Source of the DNA: Arthrobacter sp. 35W
GTDB taxonomy: Bacteria > Actinomycetota > Actinomycetes > Actinomycetales > Micrococcaceae
Length of the DNA: 64,000 nucleotides
Direction: 5' to 3'
NCBI RefSeq assembly: GCF_000482545.1
Contig: NZ_KI519455.1
Span: forward strand, 620,001-684,000
In this document: piece after piece, positions 16,454-24,700 of the stretch
Numbering within the stretch: position 1 is the first letter of the stretch
Layout of the letters: each line of letters starts with the position of its first letter
The notes under the pieces: model-generated
Told to the model about the DNA's origin: nothing
The model's input: only the letters and a program-made list of their open reading frames with translations
Databases searched by the model: none
Translations under genes and position numbers: made by a program

Positions 16454-17920
16454 TCAGAGGGCGAGGGTGCCGTCCACGCGCTGCGGGATGCCCAGCGGAT
16501 TGTCGTCCCGCAGGGCCGCGGGCAGCAGATGGGCGGGCAGCCCCTGGTAGGCGACGGGGCGCAGGAAGCGGGCAATCCCCGCAGTGCCGACGGAGGTCGA
16601 CGCCGGTGCCGTGGTGGCCGGGTAGGGGCCGCCGTGCTGCTGCGCGTAGGTCACCGAAACGCCCGTGGGCCACTGGTTCCACAGCACCCGGCCGGCCTTG
16701 CCCGCCAGGATGCGCACCAGCTCCGGGGCGAGGGCATCGCCGTCCTCGCCCTGGATGGTGGCCGTCAGCTGGCCGTCCAGGGCCTCCGCGACGGCCAGCA
16801 GTTCGCCGTCGTTTTCATAGGCCACCACGAGCGCCGCGGGGCCGAAGCACTCCGTGATGAGCGCCTCCGGGTCTGCCAGCAGGGCCGCGGCAGTGGTGGC
16901 GGCCAGCGACGGCGCGGGCGGGGCGGCCAAGGCATCCTCCGTGCCGCCCAGCGGACGGACGTCCGGGTGCTCCAGCAGTTCCTGGAGCGCGTCCACATAG
17001 CCGGATTGGATCCGCTCGTTGAGCAGCAGCGCCGGGGCCGGGCGGGCCGCCGCGGCCAGGTCCTGGACCATGCCGGAACCGGCCGGGACCAGCAGAATGC
17101 CGGGTTTGGTGCAGAACTGGCCGGCCCCCAGGGTGTAGGAGGCCATGAACCCGTCCACGATCTCCGCGCCCCGGGCCGCGGCCGCCTCCGCCATGACGAA
17201 CACGGGGTTGACGCTGCCCAGCTCGCCGAAGAATGGGATGGGGTCCGGGCGGGAATTCGCCAGGTCGAACAGGGCCCTGCCGCCGGGGATGGACCCCGTG
17301 AACGCGCCGGCCTTGATGCGCGGATCCAGCAGGGCATCCCTGCCGGACTGGGTGCCGTAGATGAGCGCCAGAAGCCCTGCCGGTGCACCGGCAGCCGCCA
17401 GGGCCGCTGTGGCCACGCGTCCGACGGCGGCCGACAGGCGCGGGTGCCCGGAGTGGACCTTGACCACCACCGGACATCCGGCGGCCAGGGCGGAGCAGCT
17501 GTCGCCGCCCAACACGCTGAAGGCAAAGGGGAAATTGCTCGCGGCAAACACCAGCACGGGTCCCAGGGGTTCCAGTACGCGGCGGATGTCGGGCCGCGCG
17601 CCCATCGGCCAGGCCTCGTCGGCGTGGTCGATGCGCGCATCCAAGTAGCCACCGTCCACCAGCAGCTCCGCGAACAGCCGCAGTTGGAAGGTGGTGCGTT
17701 TGAGCTCGCCGCCAAGCCGCGCGGGGGCCAGGTTGGTCTCCTCCTGCGCCAGCGGGATGAGCTCCTCCGCGGCGGCGTCGAGGGCATCGGCGATGGCCAG
17801 CAGGGCCTGGGCCCGCACTCTCGCCGGGGTCTGGGCCCATGCGGCTGCGGCGCCGTGGGCGGCGGACAGGACGTCCTCGAGGGCCGCCGCGGACGTGGGT
17901 GCAATCTCGGTAACAGTCAT
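16454..17920 (-). CDS. 2,5-dioxovalerate (alpha-ketoglutaric semialdehyde) dehydrogenase
   Basis: This NAD(P)-dependent aldehyde dehydrogenase (488 aa) would oxidise alpha-ketoglutaric semialdehyde to 2-oxoglutarate, the last step of hydroxyproline degradation. Seen: ASNFPFAFS with the catalytic-site Asn129, Lys154 in the cofactor pocket, Glu233 in GELGSVNPV and the nucleophile Cys270 in GAGQFCTKPG. The GELGSVNP and QFCTKPG versions are characteristic of the KGSADH subfamily. It is coupled by an ATGA overlap to the upstream flavoprotein gene. Confidence 0.88.
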   Translation of the reverse strand: MTVTEIAPTSAAALEDVLSAAHGAAAAWAQTPARVRAQALLAIADALDAAAEELIPLAQEETNLAPARLGGELKRTTFQLRLFAELLVDGGYLDARIDHADEAWPMGARPDIRRVLEPLGPVLVFAASNFPFAFSVLGGDSCSALAAGCPVVVKVHSGHPRLSAAVGRVATAALAAAGAPAGLLALIYGTQSGRDALLDPRIKAGAFTGSIPGGRALFDLANSRPDPIPFFGELGSVNPVFVMAEAAAARGAEIVDGFMASYTLGAGQFCTKPGILLVPAGSGMVQDLAAAARPAPALLLNERIQSGYVDALQELLEHPDVRPLGGTEDALAAPPAPSLAATTAAALLADPEALITECFGPAALVVAYENDGELLAVAEALDGQLTATIQGEDGDALAPELVRILAGKAGRVLWNQWPTGVSVTYAQQHGGPYPATTAPASTSVGTAGIARFLRPVAYQGLPAHLLPAALRDDNPLGIPQRVDGTLAL

Positions 17921-19452
17921 TCTTGGGATCCCTTGTCTGCAGAAATGTCGTCAAAATCGTCAAATTCCAGGGCGGCCAGCTGCCCCAGGGACACCGGTGC
18001 GGCCAGGGTTCGCTTGGACATGGCGCGCAGGTCCGCCTCCGACACCGGCCGGGAGGCAAAGTCCGCGGCAATGCTTGCCGTGGCGTATCCGCACACCCGG
18101 CCTTGGCACCACCCCATGCCGGGGCGGGCAAAGGACTTCAGGCTGCGCGCGTCGTCGGCGCCCAGCTCCTCGTGGGCCCGGCACAGGGTGCCGTAGTCCA
18201 CCTCCTCGCAGCGGCAGACGAGTGTTTCGGGGGCCAGCCAGCCGTGCCAGCGCGCCGGAACCGGATTGGCCCGGTGCATCGCCAGGGCGAACTCCCGCAG
18301 CCGCGCGCGCTCCCTTTGCAGCCGTGCAATGCGGCGGTCCAACTCGGGCTGCGCGGCCGTGGGCCGTGCGGTTTCGGCCGCGCCGGCCCCGGCCGCCACG
18401 CACAACGCCGCAAGCTCTCCCTCCACCACGGCCATGGCCGCACCGCCCACGCCCGTCGCCTCACCTGCCACGCTGATGCCGGGAACGGAGGAGGCCATTC
18501 TGTTGTCGACTACGGCGATGAGCGAGCCGTCCGCGTCGACGGCCGTCTGGGCACCGGCGGCCAGGACCAGTTCAAGCTGGGCCGTAAACCCCCAGCCGAG
18601 GGCGACGAGGTCGCAGGCAATCCGCCGCCCGGTCCCCGCCAGCACCGAGCCGTCCGGGCTCAGGCGCGAGATGGTCACGGCCTCCACCCTGTCGGTGCCG
18701 TGGATCTCCGTGACGGCCGTGCGCACCTTGTAGGGAATCCTGTGCCTGGCCAAGGCGGCCGCGTAGGCCAGCCCCTCGCCGGCCTTCTCGGGAGCCCGCA
18801 CGGCGCCGGCCAGGTTCCCCAGCCAGCCGGTGGGGCTGTTGGCCTCGCAGATGGCGGCCACCTTCACACCAGCTCCGGCCAGGCCCGTGGCCACCGGCAG
18901 CAGGAAGGGCCCGGTTCCGCCGATGACGGCGACGGTTCCCGCCGTCGTCCGATTGCCCTTCAGCAGGGCCTGGGCGCCGCCGGCGGCCATCACGCCGGGC
19001 AGGTCCCAGCCGGGGACGGGAAGCTGCCGGTCGTACCCACCGGGGCACAGGATGACGTGCGCGGCACGCACCTGCCCGGGTTCGGCGGCGTCGGACCCCG
19101 GCACGTCAACCGCCGGAGCCAGCCGGAGCGTGGCCGCGCCGCCGTGTCCGCCGGGCTCGATGAGCCACACCTGCCGACCGGGCAGGTACACCAGCCTTCC
19201 GGCACCCCGGTGGCGGTTCAGGCGGGTGCGCAGGTCAGTGAAACGCTTCCAGTCGTGCTGGCCGGCGCCTTCCCGGAACTGGTCCGGGTTGGCGGCCGCG
19301 GCGGCTTCATCCGGATGGCGCCAGAACTGCCCGCCCGGCTGGCTGCCCGCATCCACCAGCGCCACGCCCAGGCCGGCGTCGGCAGCGTGCACGGCGGCGG
19401 CCAGCCCGGCCGGCCCCGCCCCCACCACTGCTACATCGAAGACCTCAAGCAT
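17917..19452 (-). CDS. Hydroxyproline/proline dehydrogenase, FAD-NAD(P) subunit with C-terminal BFD-like Fe-S domain
   Basis: The 511-aa flavoprotein has an N-terminal GxGxxG fold (VAVVGAGPAGLAAA, residues 7-20) and a second dinucleotide site (VAVIGGTGPFLLPVA). The last ~100 residues form a BFD-like domain with CRCEE and a later GWCQGRVC, a C-x-C plus C-x4-C set for a [2Fe-2S] cluster. It resembles HcnB and the alpha subunit of heteromeric D-hydroxyproline dehydrogenases. With the next two genes it would form a three-subunit enzyme oxidising cis-4-hydroxy-D-proline. The ATG at 19452 overlaps the 2Fe-2S gene by 8 bp. Confidence 0.85.
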   Translation of the reverse strand: MLEVFDVAVVGAGPAGLAAAVHAADAGLGVALVDAGSQPGGQFWRHPDEAAAAANPDQFREGAGQHDWKRFTDLRTRLNRHRGAGRLVYLPGRQVWLIEPGGHGGAATLRLAPAVDVPGSDAAEPGQVRAAHVILCPGGYDRQLPVPGWDLPGVMAAGGAQALLKGNRTTAGTVAVIGGTGPFLLPVATGLAGAGVKVAAICEANSPTGWLGNLAGAVRAPEKAGEGLAYAAALARHRIPYKVRTAVTEIHGTDRVEAVTISRLSPDGSVLAGTGRRIACDLVALGWGFTAQLELVLAAGAQTAVDADGSLIAVVDNRMASSVPGISVAGEATGVGGAAMAVVEGELAALCVAAGAGAAETARPTAAQPELDRRIARLQRERARLREFALAMHRANPVPARWHGWLAPETLVCRCEEVDYGTLCRAHEELGADDARSLKSFARPGMGWCQGRVCGYATASIAADFASRPVSEADLRAMSKRTLAAPVSLGQLAALEFDDFDDISADKGSQE

Positions 19453-19711
19453 CGGGACGTTCCCCCATGCCGGTTTCCAAGACCATGCCATCGCGCATGG
19501 GCATGGCACAGGCGCGCTGGTTCGGGACGCCGTCGGCGGTGACCAGGCAGTCGAAGCAGACGCCGATCCCGCAAAACAGTCCGCGCGGGCGCGACGTCTT
19601 CGCCGTGCTGCGCCAGCTCGTGATGCCGGCCGCCACCAGGGCCGCGCCGACCGTCTGGCCCGCGCGGGCGGTGATGGGCATCCCGTTGAGGGTGCCGTTG
19701 ATCTCAGACAT
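19445..19711 (-). CDS. (2Fe-2S) subunit of hydroxyproline dehydrogenase (HcnA-like)
   Basis: This 88-aa ferredoxin-like protein carries Cys47, Cys52, Cys55 and Cys68 in LFCGIGVCFDC and RACAMPM, the plant-type [2Fe-2S] pattern. It is the usual small subunit between the FAD-NAD(P) subunit and the DadA-like subunit in HcnABC-type dehydrogenases and would pass electrons between flavins. Both ends overlap its neighbours (8 bp each), which supports fixed stoichiometry. Confidence 0.87.
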   Translation of the reverse strand: MSEINGTLNGMPITARAGQTVGAALVAAGITSWRSTAKTSRPRGLFCGIGVCFDCLVTADGVPNQRACAMPMRDGMVLETGMGERPDA

Positions 19712-20879
19712 GGGCGCTCTCCGTGGCTAGGTGGGCATCGAATCGTTCCGGGGCGAAGGCCGTGGCGTCCATGCCGAGCGCGGTTCCGGCCAAGGATGCG
19801 GCAATCAGGGCCCCCGTGCCCGCGCTGAGCCCGATGCCCGCACCTTCGTGCCCGCAGGCATGCCACAGCCCGGGGGCGCGGGGGTCCGGCCCAATGACGG
19901 GCAGGTGGTCAGGACAGTAGGGGCGGAAGCCGAAATAGCCGCGGAGGGCCTTGACCTGCGCCAGGAACGGGAACAGGCCGATGGCCTTGCCGGCCATCGC
20001 CGAGAGCACCCGGGGATCGAAGGACCTGTCGAAGCCCACCCGCTCGCGGCTGGAACCGATCAGGATGGTGCCCCCGCCGGTCCCTTCCACAACCGGCGAG
20101 GTCTGCAGCCCGGCGTCGGAGCTGGCCACATTGTCCACATATTCGGCCGCGTACACCTTGTGCCGGACCATCACCGGCAGGGGCTCGGTGACCATCACGT
20201 ACCCCTTGCGCGGCAGCACCGGAACGCTCACCCGGGCCAGGTCCGCGATGGCACCGCCCCAAGTGCCGGCAGCGTTCACCACGGCGGGTGCGTCGATGCT
20301 GCCCCGGCTGGTGGCCACACCCGTGACGGCATCTCCGCGGCGCAGAAATCCCGTGACGGTGGTGTGGGGTTCGACGACGGCGCCCATCCCCCGGGCCAGG
20401 CGGAGCAGATGTGCCACCACCAGCATGGGCTGCACCTGGGCGTCCTGGGGGTAGTACGCTCCGCCGGCCATCCGCGGGTTGAGGTGCGGCTCCAGGCCCA
20501 GGAGCTCCCCACCGGGGACCAGCTCGACGTCGATGCCGGCGGCGCGCTGGCGCTGGGCCAGCTTCGCCAGATTGTCCTGGGTTCCGGGCCGGGCGGAGAC
20601 GACCAGCCCGCCCTTGGACTCGAATTCCCACAGGTGGCCGAACTCGGCCAGCTCGCCGCGCCACAGCTGCTGTGAATACTGGGCCAGCGAGAGTTCGGGG
20701 CCCGCCTCCTTGTCGGAGACCAGGATGTTGCCCTCGCAGGCGCTGGAGGTGCCAGAGGCGATGGCCCCCTGCTCCAGCACCACCACGGAGAGGCCGGCGC
20801 GCGCGGCATAGAACGCACAGGCGGCGCCGACGGCACCACCTCCGATGACCACAACGTCAGCAACCCGGGGGAAACTCAT
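19704..20879 (-). CDS. DadA-like FAD-dependent oxidoreductase, catalytic subunit of hydroxyproline dehydrogenase
   Basis: This 391-aa D-amino-acid-oxidase-fold protein has an N-terminal VVVIGGGAVGAACAFYAA dinucleotide motif and the C-terminal HACGHEGAGIGLSAGTG segment typical of DadA/glycine oxidase relatives. It is the expected substrate-oxidising subunit, taking cis-4-hydroxy-D-proline to pyrroline-4-hydroxy-2-carboxylate. It leads the four-gene unit that ends with the semialdehyde dehydrogenase. A TATGTCACACA stretch lies just upstream of its start and recurs upstream of two other genes in this block. Confidence 0.85.
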   Translation of the reverse strand: MSFPRVADVVVIGGGAVGAACAFYAARAGLSVVVLEQGAIASGTSSACEGNILVSDKEAGPELSLAQYSQQLWRGELAEFGHLWEFESKGGLVVSARPGTQDNLAKLAQRQRAAGIDVELVPGGELLGLEPHLNPRMAGGAYYPQDAQVQPMLVVAHLLRLARGMGAVVEPHTTVTGFLRRGDAVTGVATSRGSIDAPAVVNAAGTWGGAIADLARVSVPVLPRKGYVMVTEPLPVMVRHKVYAAEYVDNVASSDAGLQTSPVVEGTGGGTILIGSSRERVGFDRSFDPRVLSAMAGKAIGLFPFLAQVKALRGYFGFRPYCPDHLPVIGPDPRAPGLWHACGHEGAGIGLSAGTGALIAASLAGTALGMDATAFAPERFDAHLATESAHV

Positions 20880-20942
20880 GACAGTAGTATGTCACACAGC
20901 ACAGCTCGTTTGAAGGGTTTCCGAAGGGCAAATCCGGGCCGG

Positions 20943-21614
20943 TTAGCCCCCCTGGGCCCAGTCCGTCCGCACGTGGCCGATATGGTCCCGCATGAGCCGC
21001 TCGGCGTCCTCCGCCTTGCCGGCCGCCATCAGGTCCACCAGCTCCACATGCTCCATCGCCGTTTCGCGCAGCGTGCCGTTCGCGGCCAGCGGCGCCAGGC
21101 CCAGCAGGCGGGTTTGCCCGCGCAGTTCGGACACGAGGGTGACCAGGCGCTTGTTGCCGGTGTAGCCCAGGATCTCGATGTGGAACTTCCTGTCGGCCTC
21201 GGTGTAGGCGATCAGATCTCCGGTTCCCGCGAACGCCACGATGTCCCCCGCCATCCCGCGCAGGCGGTCCAGGCCGGCGTCGTCGATCAGAGGCGTGACG
21301 GCGCGGACGGTGGGCGGCTCGATCAACAGGCGCAGGGCGGTGATTTCATCCAGGTCCTCGTCGGAGACCTCCGTGACACGGAACCCCTTGTTGGGCATGG
21401 AGGTCACCAGACCCTCCTTGGCCAGATCCAGCATGGCCTCGCGGACGGGCGTGGGGGAAACCCCGAAGCGCTTGCCCAGAGTGGGTGCGGAGTAGACCTC
21501 CCCCGGCTTCATTTCGCCGGAAATGACCGCCGCCCGGAGGGCCTGGGTCACGGTTTCGCGCAGGCTGACACTCTTGGTGACCATGGTCAGATGGGATGCC
21601 CCTTCAATGCTCAC
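20943..21614 (-). CDS. GntR family regulator, FadR/FCD subfamily
   Basis: The 223-aa protein has an N-terminal winged helix (about residues 12-75, with the ALRAAVISGEMKPGEVYS and VSPTPVREAMLDLAKEGLV segments) and an all-helical FCD ligand domain after about residue 85. FCD domains often bind carboxylic acids through metal-binding histidines. The GTG at 21614 is selected for GGAG 5 bases upstream. Set between the dehydrogenase genes and the epimerase genes, it is the likely local regulator of hydroxyproline catabolism. The operator family is discussed in the findings. Confidence 0.88.
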   Translation of the reverse strand: MSIEGASHLTMVTKSVSLRETVTQALRAAVISGEMKPGEVYSAPTLGKRFGVSPTPVREAMLDLAKEGLVTSMPNKGFRVTEVSDEDLDEITALRLLIEPPTVRAVTPLIDDAGLDRLRGMAGDIVAFAGTGDLIAYTEADRKFHIEILGYTGNKRLVTLVSELRGQTRLLGLAPLAANGTLRETAMEHVELVDLMAAGKAEDAERLMRDHIGHVRTDWAQGG

Positions 21615-21646
21615 AGCCACTCCTTTCCCGAGGCAAAACACTCAGA

Positions 21647-21662
21647 TGGACCAAGCGGTCCA
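21647..21662. promoter_or_regulatory. Inverted repeat TGGACC-N4-GGTCCA upstream of the GntR gene
   Basis: Perfect 6-bp arms with an AAGC spacer lie 33 bp before the GntR start codon and 16 bp after the stop of the preceding gene. The position suits autoregulation by the GntR protein, although the sequence does not match the GTATAC-type sites found elsewhere in this block. Confidence 0.4.
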
Positions 21663-21677
21663 CTGCAATATGAAATT

Positions 21678-22631
21678 TTAGTCCACAGGTGCCGCGGCGC
21701 CGCGAAAAACGTCATACGCGCTTCCGGCCACCACCAGATCCTCCCAGGCCATGCCCACGCCCGTGTACAGCAGCGGCCTGCCGGCGGCCGGGGCAAAGCG
21801 CCCCGCCACCAGATCGGCCAGGGTTGCCAGCCCCCGCTGCTCCCACTCGGCCGCGGACCGGGCCGGGATCAGATCGCCCGCCTCCCGGAAGGCCGAGGCA
21901 CGCCCCTCCACCACCACCTCGGAGCGGAGAGCCAGTGCAGGGTCGATTTCCCGGGCGTCCAGGCCGTGCGAACCAATCGCCGCCACTATTGCAGCGTCCC
22001 CCACAAGGCCCCCGTCAAACACGGGCAGCGCCGAGGACGTCGCACAGACAATGACGTCGGCGCTGGCCAGGTCTGCCACCGTGCCGGCGCGGGCCGCCAT
22101 CCCCCGGCCGTCCCACGTCCCGGCCAGGGCTTCGGCTGCTTCGCGCCGGCGCCCCACCACCACCAGGTCATCAATGCCGCACACCTGGGCCAGCGCTTCA
22201 ATGTGCCTGTCGGCCTGCAGCGAGGTCCCCACCACCGCCACGGTCCCGGCCGAGGATGCCCCGCGCAGCGCCAGCAGGTGTTTGATGGCCAGGGTGGTGG
22301 CGGCGGGGGTGCGGATCAGCGTGAGTTCGGCCCCGTCCATGGCGGCCAGCGGCGCCAGCGTTGACTTGTCCAGCAGCAGGTAGGTGCCCTGGATCTTGGG
22401 ATGCCCCTTCGCCGGATTCCCGGGCGCCACCGTCGCCACCTTGATCCCCGCGTAGCTGGCGGTCTGCGCGGGCATGAGCAGGAATTCACCCGCCTCGAGC
22501 GGCGAGGTCAGCCGGGGCTGGTCCAGCTCCGGGTCCAACCCGCCCAGCAGGGCCGCCTCGAGGGCTGCCACCGTCCGGGCGGGGGTGGCAAGTGAGCGCA
22601 GCAGCGCCGCGTCCAGGTAGGGCAGCGTCAC
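21678..22631 (-). CDS. Ornithine cyclodeaminase/mu-crystallin family protein, probable pyrroline-2-carboxylate reductase (copy 1)
   Basis: The 317-aa OCD-fold protein has a nucleotide-binding segment TVAVVGTSLQADRHIEAL in which the usual GxGxQ is GTSLQ, and a conserved AIGSHGLDAREID stretch in place of the common AxGSxxPxxREL. In hydroxyproline loci, OCD-fold enzymes reduce pyrroline-2-carboxylate to L-proline, mostly on the trans-3-hydroxyproline branch. The GTG start overlaps the epimerase stop (GTGA), coupling the two. The role is inferred from family and context; another imine reductase activity is possible. Confidence 0.75.
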   Translation of the reverse strand: MTLPYLDAALLRSLATPARTVAALEAALLGGLDPELDQPRLTSPLEAGEFLLMPAQTASYAGIKVATVAPGNPAKGHPKIQGTYLLLDKSTLAPLAAMDGAELTLIRTPAATTLAIKHLLALRGASSAGTVAVVGTSLQADRHIEALAQVCGIDDLVVVGRRREAAEALAGTWDGRGMAARAGTVADLASADVIVCATSSALPVFDGGLVGDAAIVAAIGSHGLDAREIDPALALRSEVVVEGRASAFREAGDLIPARSAAEWEQRGLATLADLVAGRFAPAAGRPLLYTGVGMAWEDLVVAGSAYDVFRGAAAPVD

Positions 22632-23629
22632 AGCAGGAATCCGGCCTGGAATGGGTCGTCGGGGTCCAGCATGTACTGGGCCGTCCCCGTCACCCAGGCC
22701 CGGCCCGTGATGGTCGGAATGACGGCCGGCAGCCCACCTACCGTGGTTTCCTCCACCAGCCGGCCAACGAACTGGGTGCCGATGAAGGACTCGTTGACAA
22801 AGTCGGTGTCCAGCGCCAGCTCGCCGCGCGCATGCAGCTGCGCCATGCGTGCGCTGGTGCCCGTCCCGCACGGGGACCTGTCGAACCAGCCCGGGTGGAT
22901 GGCCATGGCGTGGCGCGAGTGGGCGGCCGTGGATCCGGGCGCCTTCAGGTAGACGTGGTGGCAGCCGTTGATGTCGGCCCGCTCCGGGTGCACCGGCGGG
23001 TTGGTGGAGTTGATGGCGTCCATGATGGCCAGCCCGGCGGCCAGCAGCTGGTCCTTGGCCGCCCGCTCGAACGGCAGCCCCAGTTCCGCCAGCTCGACAA
23101 CGGCGTAGAAGTTCCCGCCGAAGGCCAAGTCGTAGTGCACCTCGCCGAAGCCGGGCACATCCACCGTCTGGTCCAGGGCCAGGGAGAACGAGGGGACGTT
23201 GCGGATGGTGACCGACTTCGCCGCCCCGTTCTCCACCGCCACCTCGGCCACCACCAATCCGGCCGGGGTGTCCAGCCGGATGGTGGTGACGGGCTCCACC
23301 ACGGGGACCATGCCGGTTTCCACCAGCACCGTTGCCACGCCAATGGTGCCGTGGCCGCACATCGGCAGCAGGCCGGAGACCTCGATGAACAGCACCCCGT
23401 AGTCGGCGTCGTCCCGGGTGGGCGGCTGCAGGATGGCGCCGCTCATGGAGGCATGCCCCCGCGGTTCATACATCAGCAGCGTGCGGACATCATCGCTGTT
23501 GTCCATGAACCACTGCCGGCGCTCGGCCATGGTGCGCCCCGGTATGGTCCCCACGCCGCCGGTGATGACGCGTGTCGGCATCCCCTCGGTGTGTGAATCC
23601 ACGGCATGAAATACCCGCTTTGAGCGCAT
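22628..23629 (-). CDS. 4-hydroxyproline 2-epimerase (proline racemase family, copy 1)
   Basis: This 333-aa enzyme of the proline racemase fold has both catalytic cysteines: Cys91 in LPMCGHGTIG and Cys254 in RSPCGTGTSARMA. Two cysteines indicate an epimerase or racemase rather than a trans-3-hydroxyproline dehydratase, which replaces them by Ser and Thr. It would convert trans-4-hydroxy-L-proline to cis-4-hydroxy-D-proline, the substrate of the neighbouring dehydrogenase. It lies between OCD copy 1 and the DapA-like deaminase in one minus-strand run. Confidence 0.87.
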   Translation of the reverse strand: MRSKRVFHAVDSHTEGMPTRVITGGVGTIPGRTMAERRQWFMDNSDDVRTLLMYEPRGHASMSGAILQPPTRDDADYGVLFIEVSGLLPMCGHGTIGVATVLVETGMVPVVEPVTTIRLDTPAGLVVAEVAVENGAAKSVTIRNVPSFSLALDQTVDVPGFGEVHYDLAFGGNFYAVVELAELGLPFERAAKDQLLAAGLAIMDAINSTNPPVHPERADINGCHHVYLKAPGSTAAHSRHAMAIHPGWFDRSPCGTGTSARMAQLHARGELALDTDFVNESFIGTQFVGRLVEETTVGGLPAVIPTITGRAWVTGTAQYMLDPDDPFQAGFLL

Positions 23630-23655
23630 CGCGCAGTCCCTCCCTGGGTGGATGG

Positions 23656-24561
23656 TTACTTGTAGCCCTTGGCCAGCACGGCCTCGGTGTCCGCGGCGAT
23701 GCGTGCGGCCAGTTCGGCGGACAGGGGTCCACGCGGCTGGCGGCAGACGCCGCCCTTGCGTCCAGCGATGTCCATGGAGAGCTTAATGGACTGCACAAAC
23801 TCGGTCTTTGAATCCCAGCGCAGCAGCGGGTGCAGGTCGCGGTAGATGGGCAGCGCCGTGGCGATGTCGTCCATGCTGCCGCTGGTGACCAGATTGTAGA
23901 GTTCCACGGTGCTCTGCGGGATGGCGTTGGGGTAGCCGGCAATCCAGCCGACGGCGCCGGCCAGGCCCAGCTCCAGCAGCACGTCGTCTGAGCCCACCAG
24001 CAGGTCCAGTTCCGGTGCCAGCTCGGCAATTTCGTAGGCGCGGCGCACGTCGCCGGTGAATTCCTTCACCGCCACGATGAGCCCCTCGCCGTGGAGGCGG
24101 GCGAGCAGCGGCGGCGTCAGGTCGACCTTCGTGTCGATGGGATTGTTGTAGGCCACCACGGGGATGCCGGCCTTGGCCAGCTCGCGGTAGTGGGCCATCA
24201 CCGTTTCCTCGTCGGCCCGGAAGGTGTTGGGCGGCAGTGCCAGTACGGAGGCCGCGCCGGCATCCCTGGCCTGCTCGGCCCAGCGGCGGGACTCGGCGGC
24301 ACCGTAGGCGGCAACGCCGGGCATTACGGTGAATCCCTCGGGGGACGCGGCGACGGCGGTTTCGACAACCTTGGCCCGCTCCGCATCGGTGAGGGTCTGG
24401 TACTCGCCCAGGGAGCCGTTGGGGCAGACGCCGTCGCACCCATTGTCGGCCAGCCAGGCAACGTGCTCGCCAAAGGCCGCATAGTCAACACTGAGATCGT
24501 CGTTGAACGGCAAGGCCGTAGCAACGTGGATGCCACGCCAGGGCTGGTTCCGGGTTGTCAT
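23656..24561 (-). CDS. DapA-family lyase, probable pyrroline-4-hydroxy-2-carboxylate deaminase
   Basis: This 301-aa (beta/alpha)8 Schiff-base enzyme belongs to the dihydrodipicolinate synthase/NAL superfamily. Tyr138 in VVAYNNP and the Schiff-base Lys166 in VAVKEFTGD are in the standard positions, and the NGSLGEYQTLT loop replaces the GTTGE of DapA. In hydroxyproline clusters this branch deaminates pyrroline-4-hydroxy-2-carboxylate to alpha-ketoglutaric semialdehyde, linking the dehydrogenase to the aldehyde dehydrogenase. It probably begins a transcription unit: about 140 bp without a gene precede it. Confidence 0.85.
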   Translation of the reverse strand: MTTRNQPWRGIHVATALPFNDDLSVDYAAFGEHVAWLADNGCDGVCPNGSLGEYQTLTDAERAKVVETAVAASPEGFTVMPGVAAYGAAESRRWAEQARDAGAASVLALPPNTFRADEETVMAHYRELAKAGIPVVAYNNPIDTKVDLTPPLLARLHGEGLIVAVKEFTGDVRRAYEIAELAPELDLLVGSDDVLLELGLAGAVGWIAGYPNAIPQSTVELYNLVTSGSMDDIATALPIYRDLHPLLRWDSKTEFVQSIKLSMDIAGRKGGVCRQPRGPLSAELAARIAADTEAVLAKGYK

Positions 24562-24700
24562 AAGAGTCTCCTTGCAATGGTTCGCGTGCCATGTCCGGTT
24601 GGCGGCGCCGCCCGCACAGGAGCGTTGGCAGCGCCGCCAACCATGGATTACATACTTAGCCTACTAGTACAATGTCACATAACACTAGAGTTTTTGGCGC

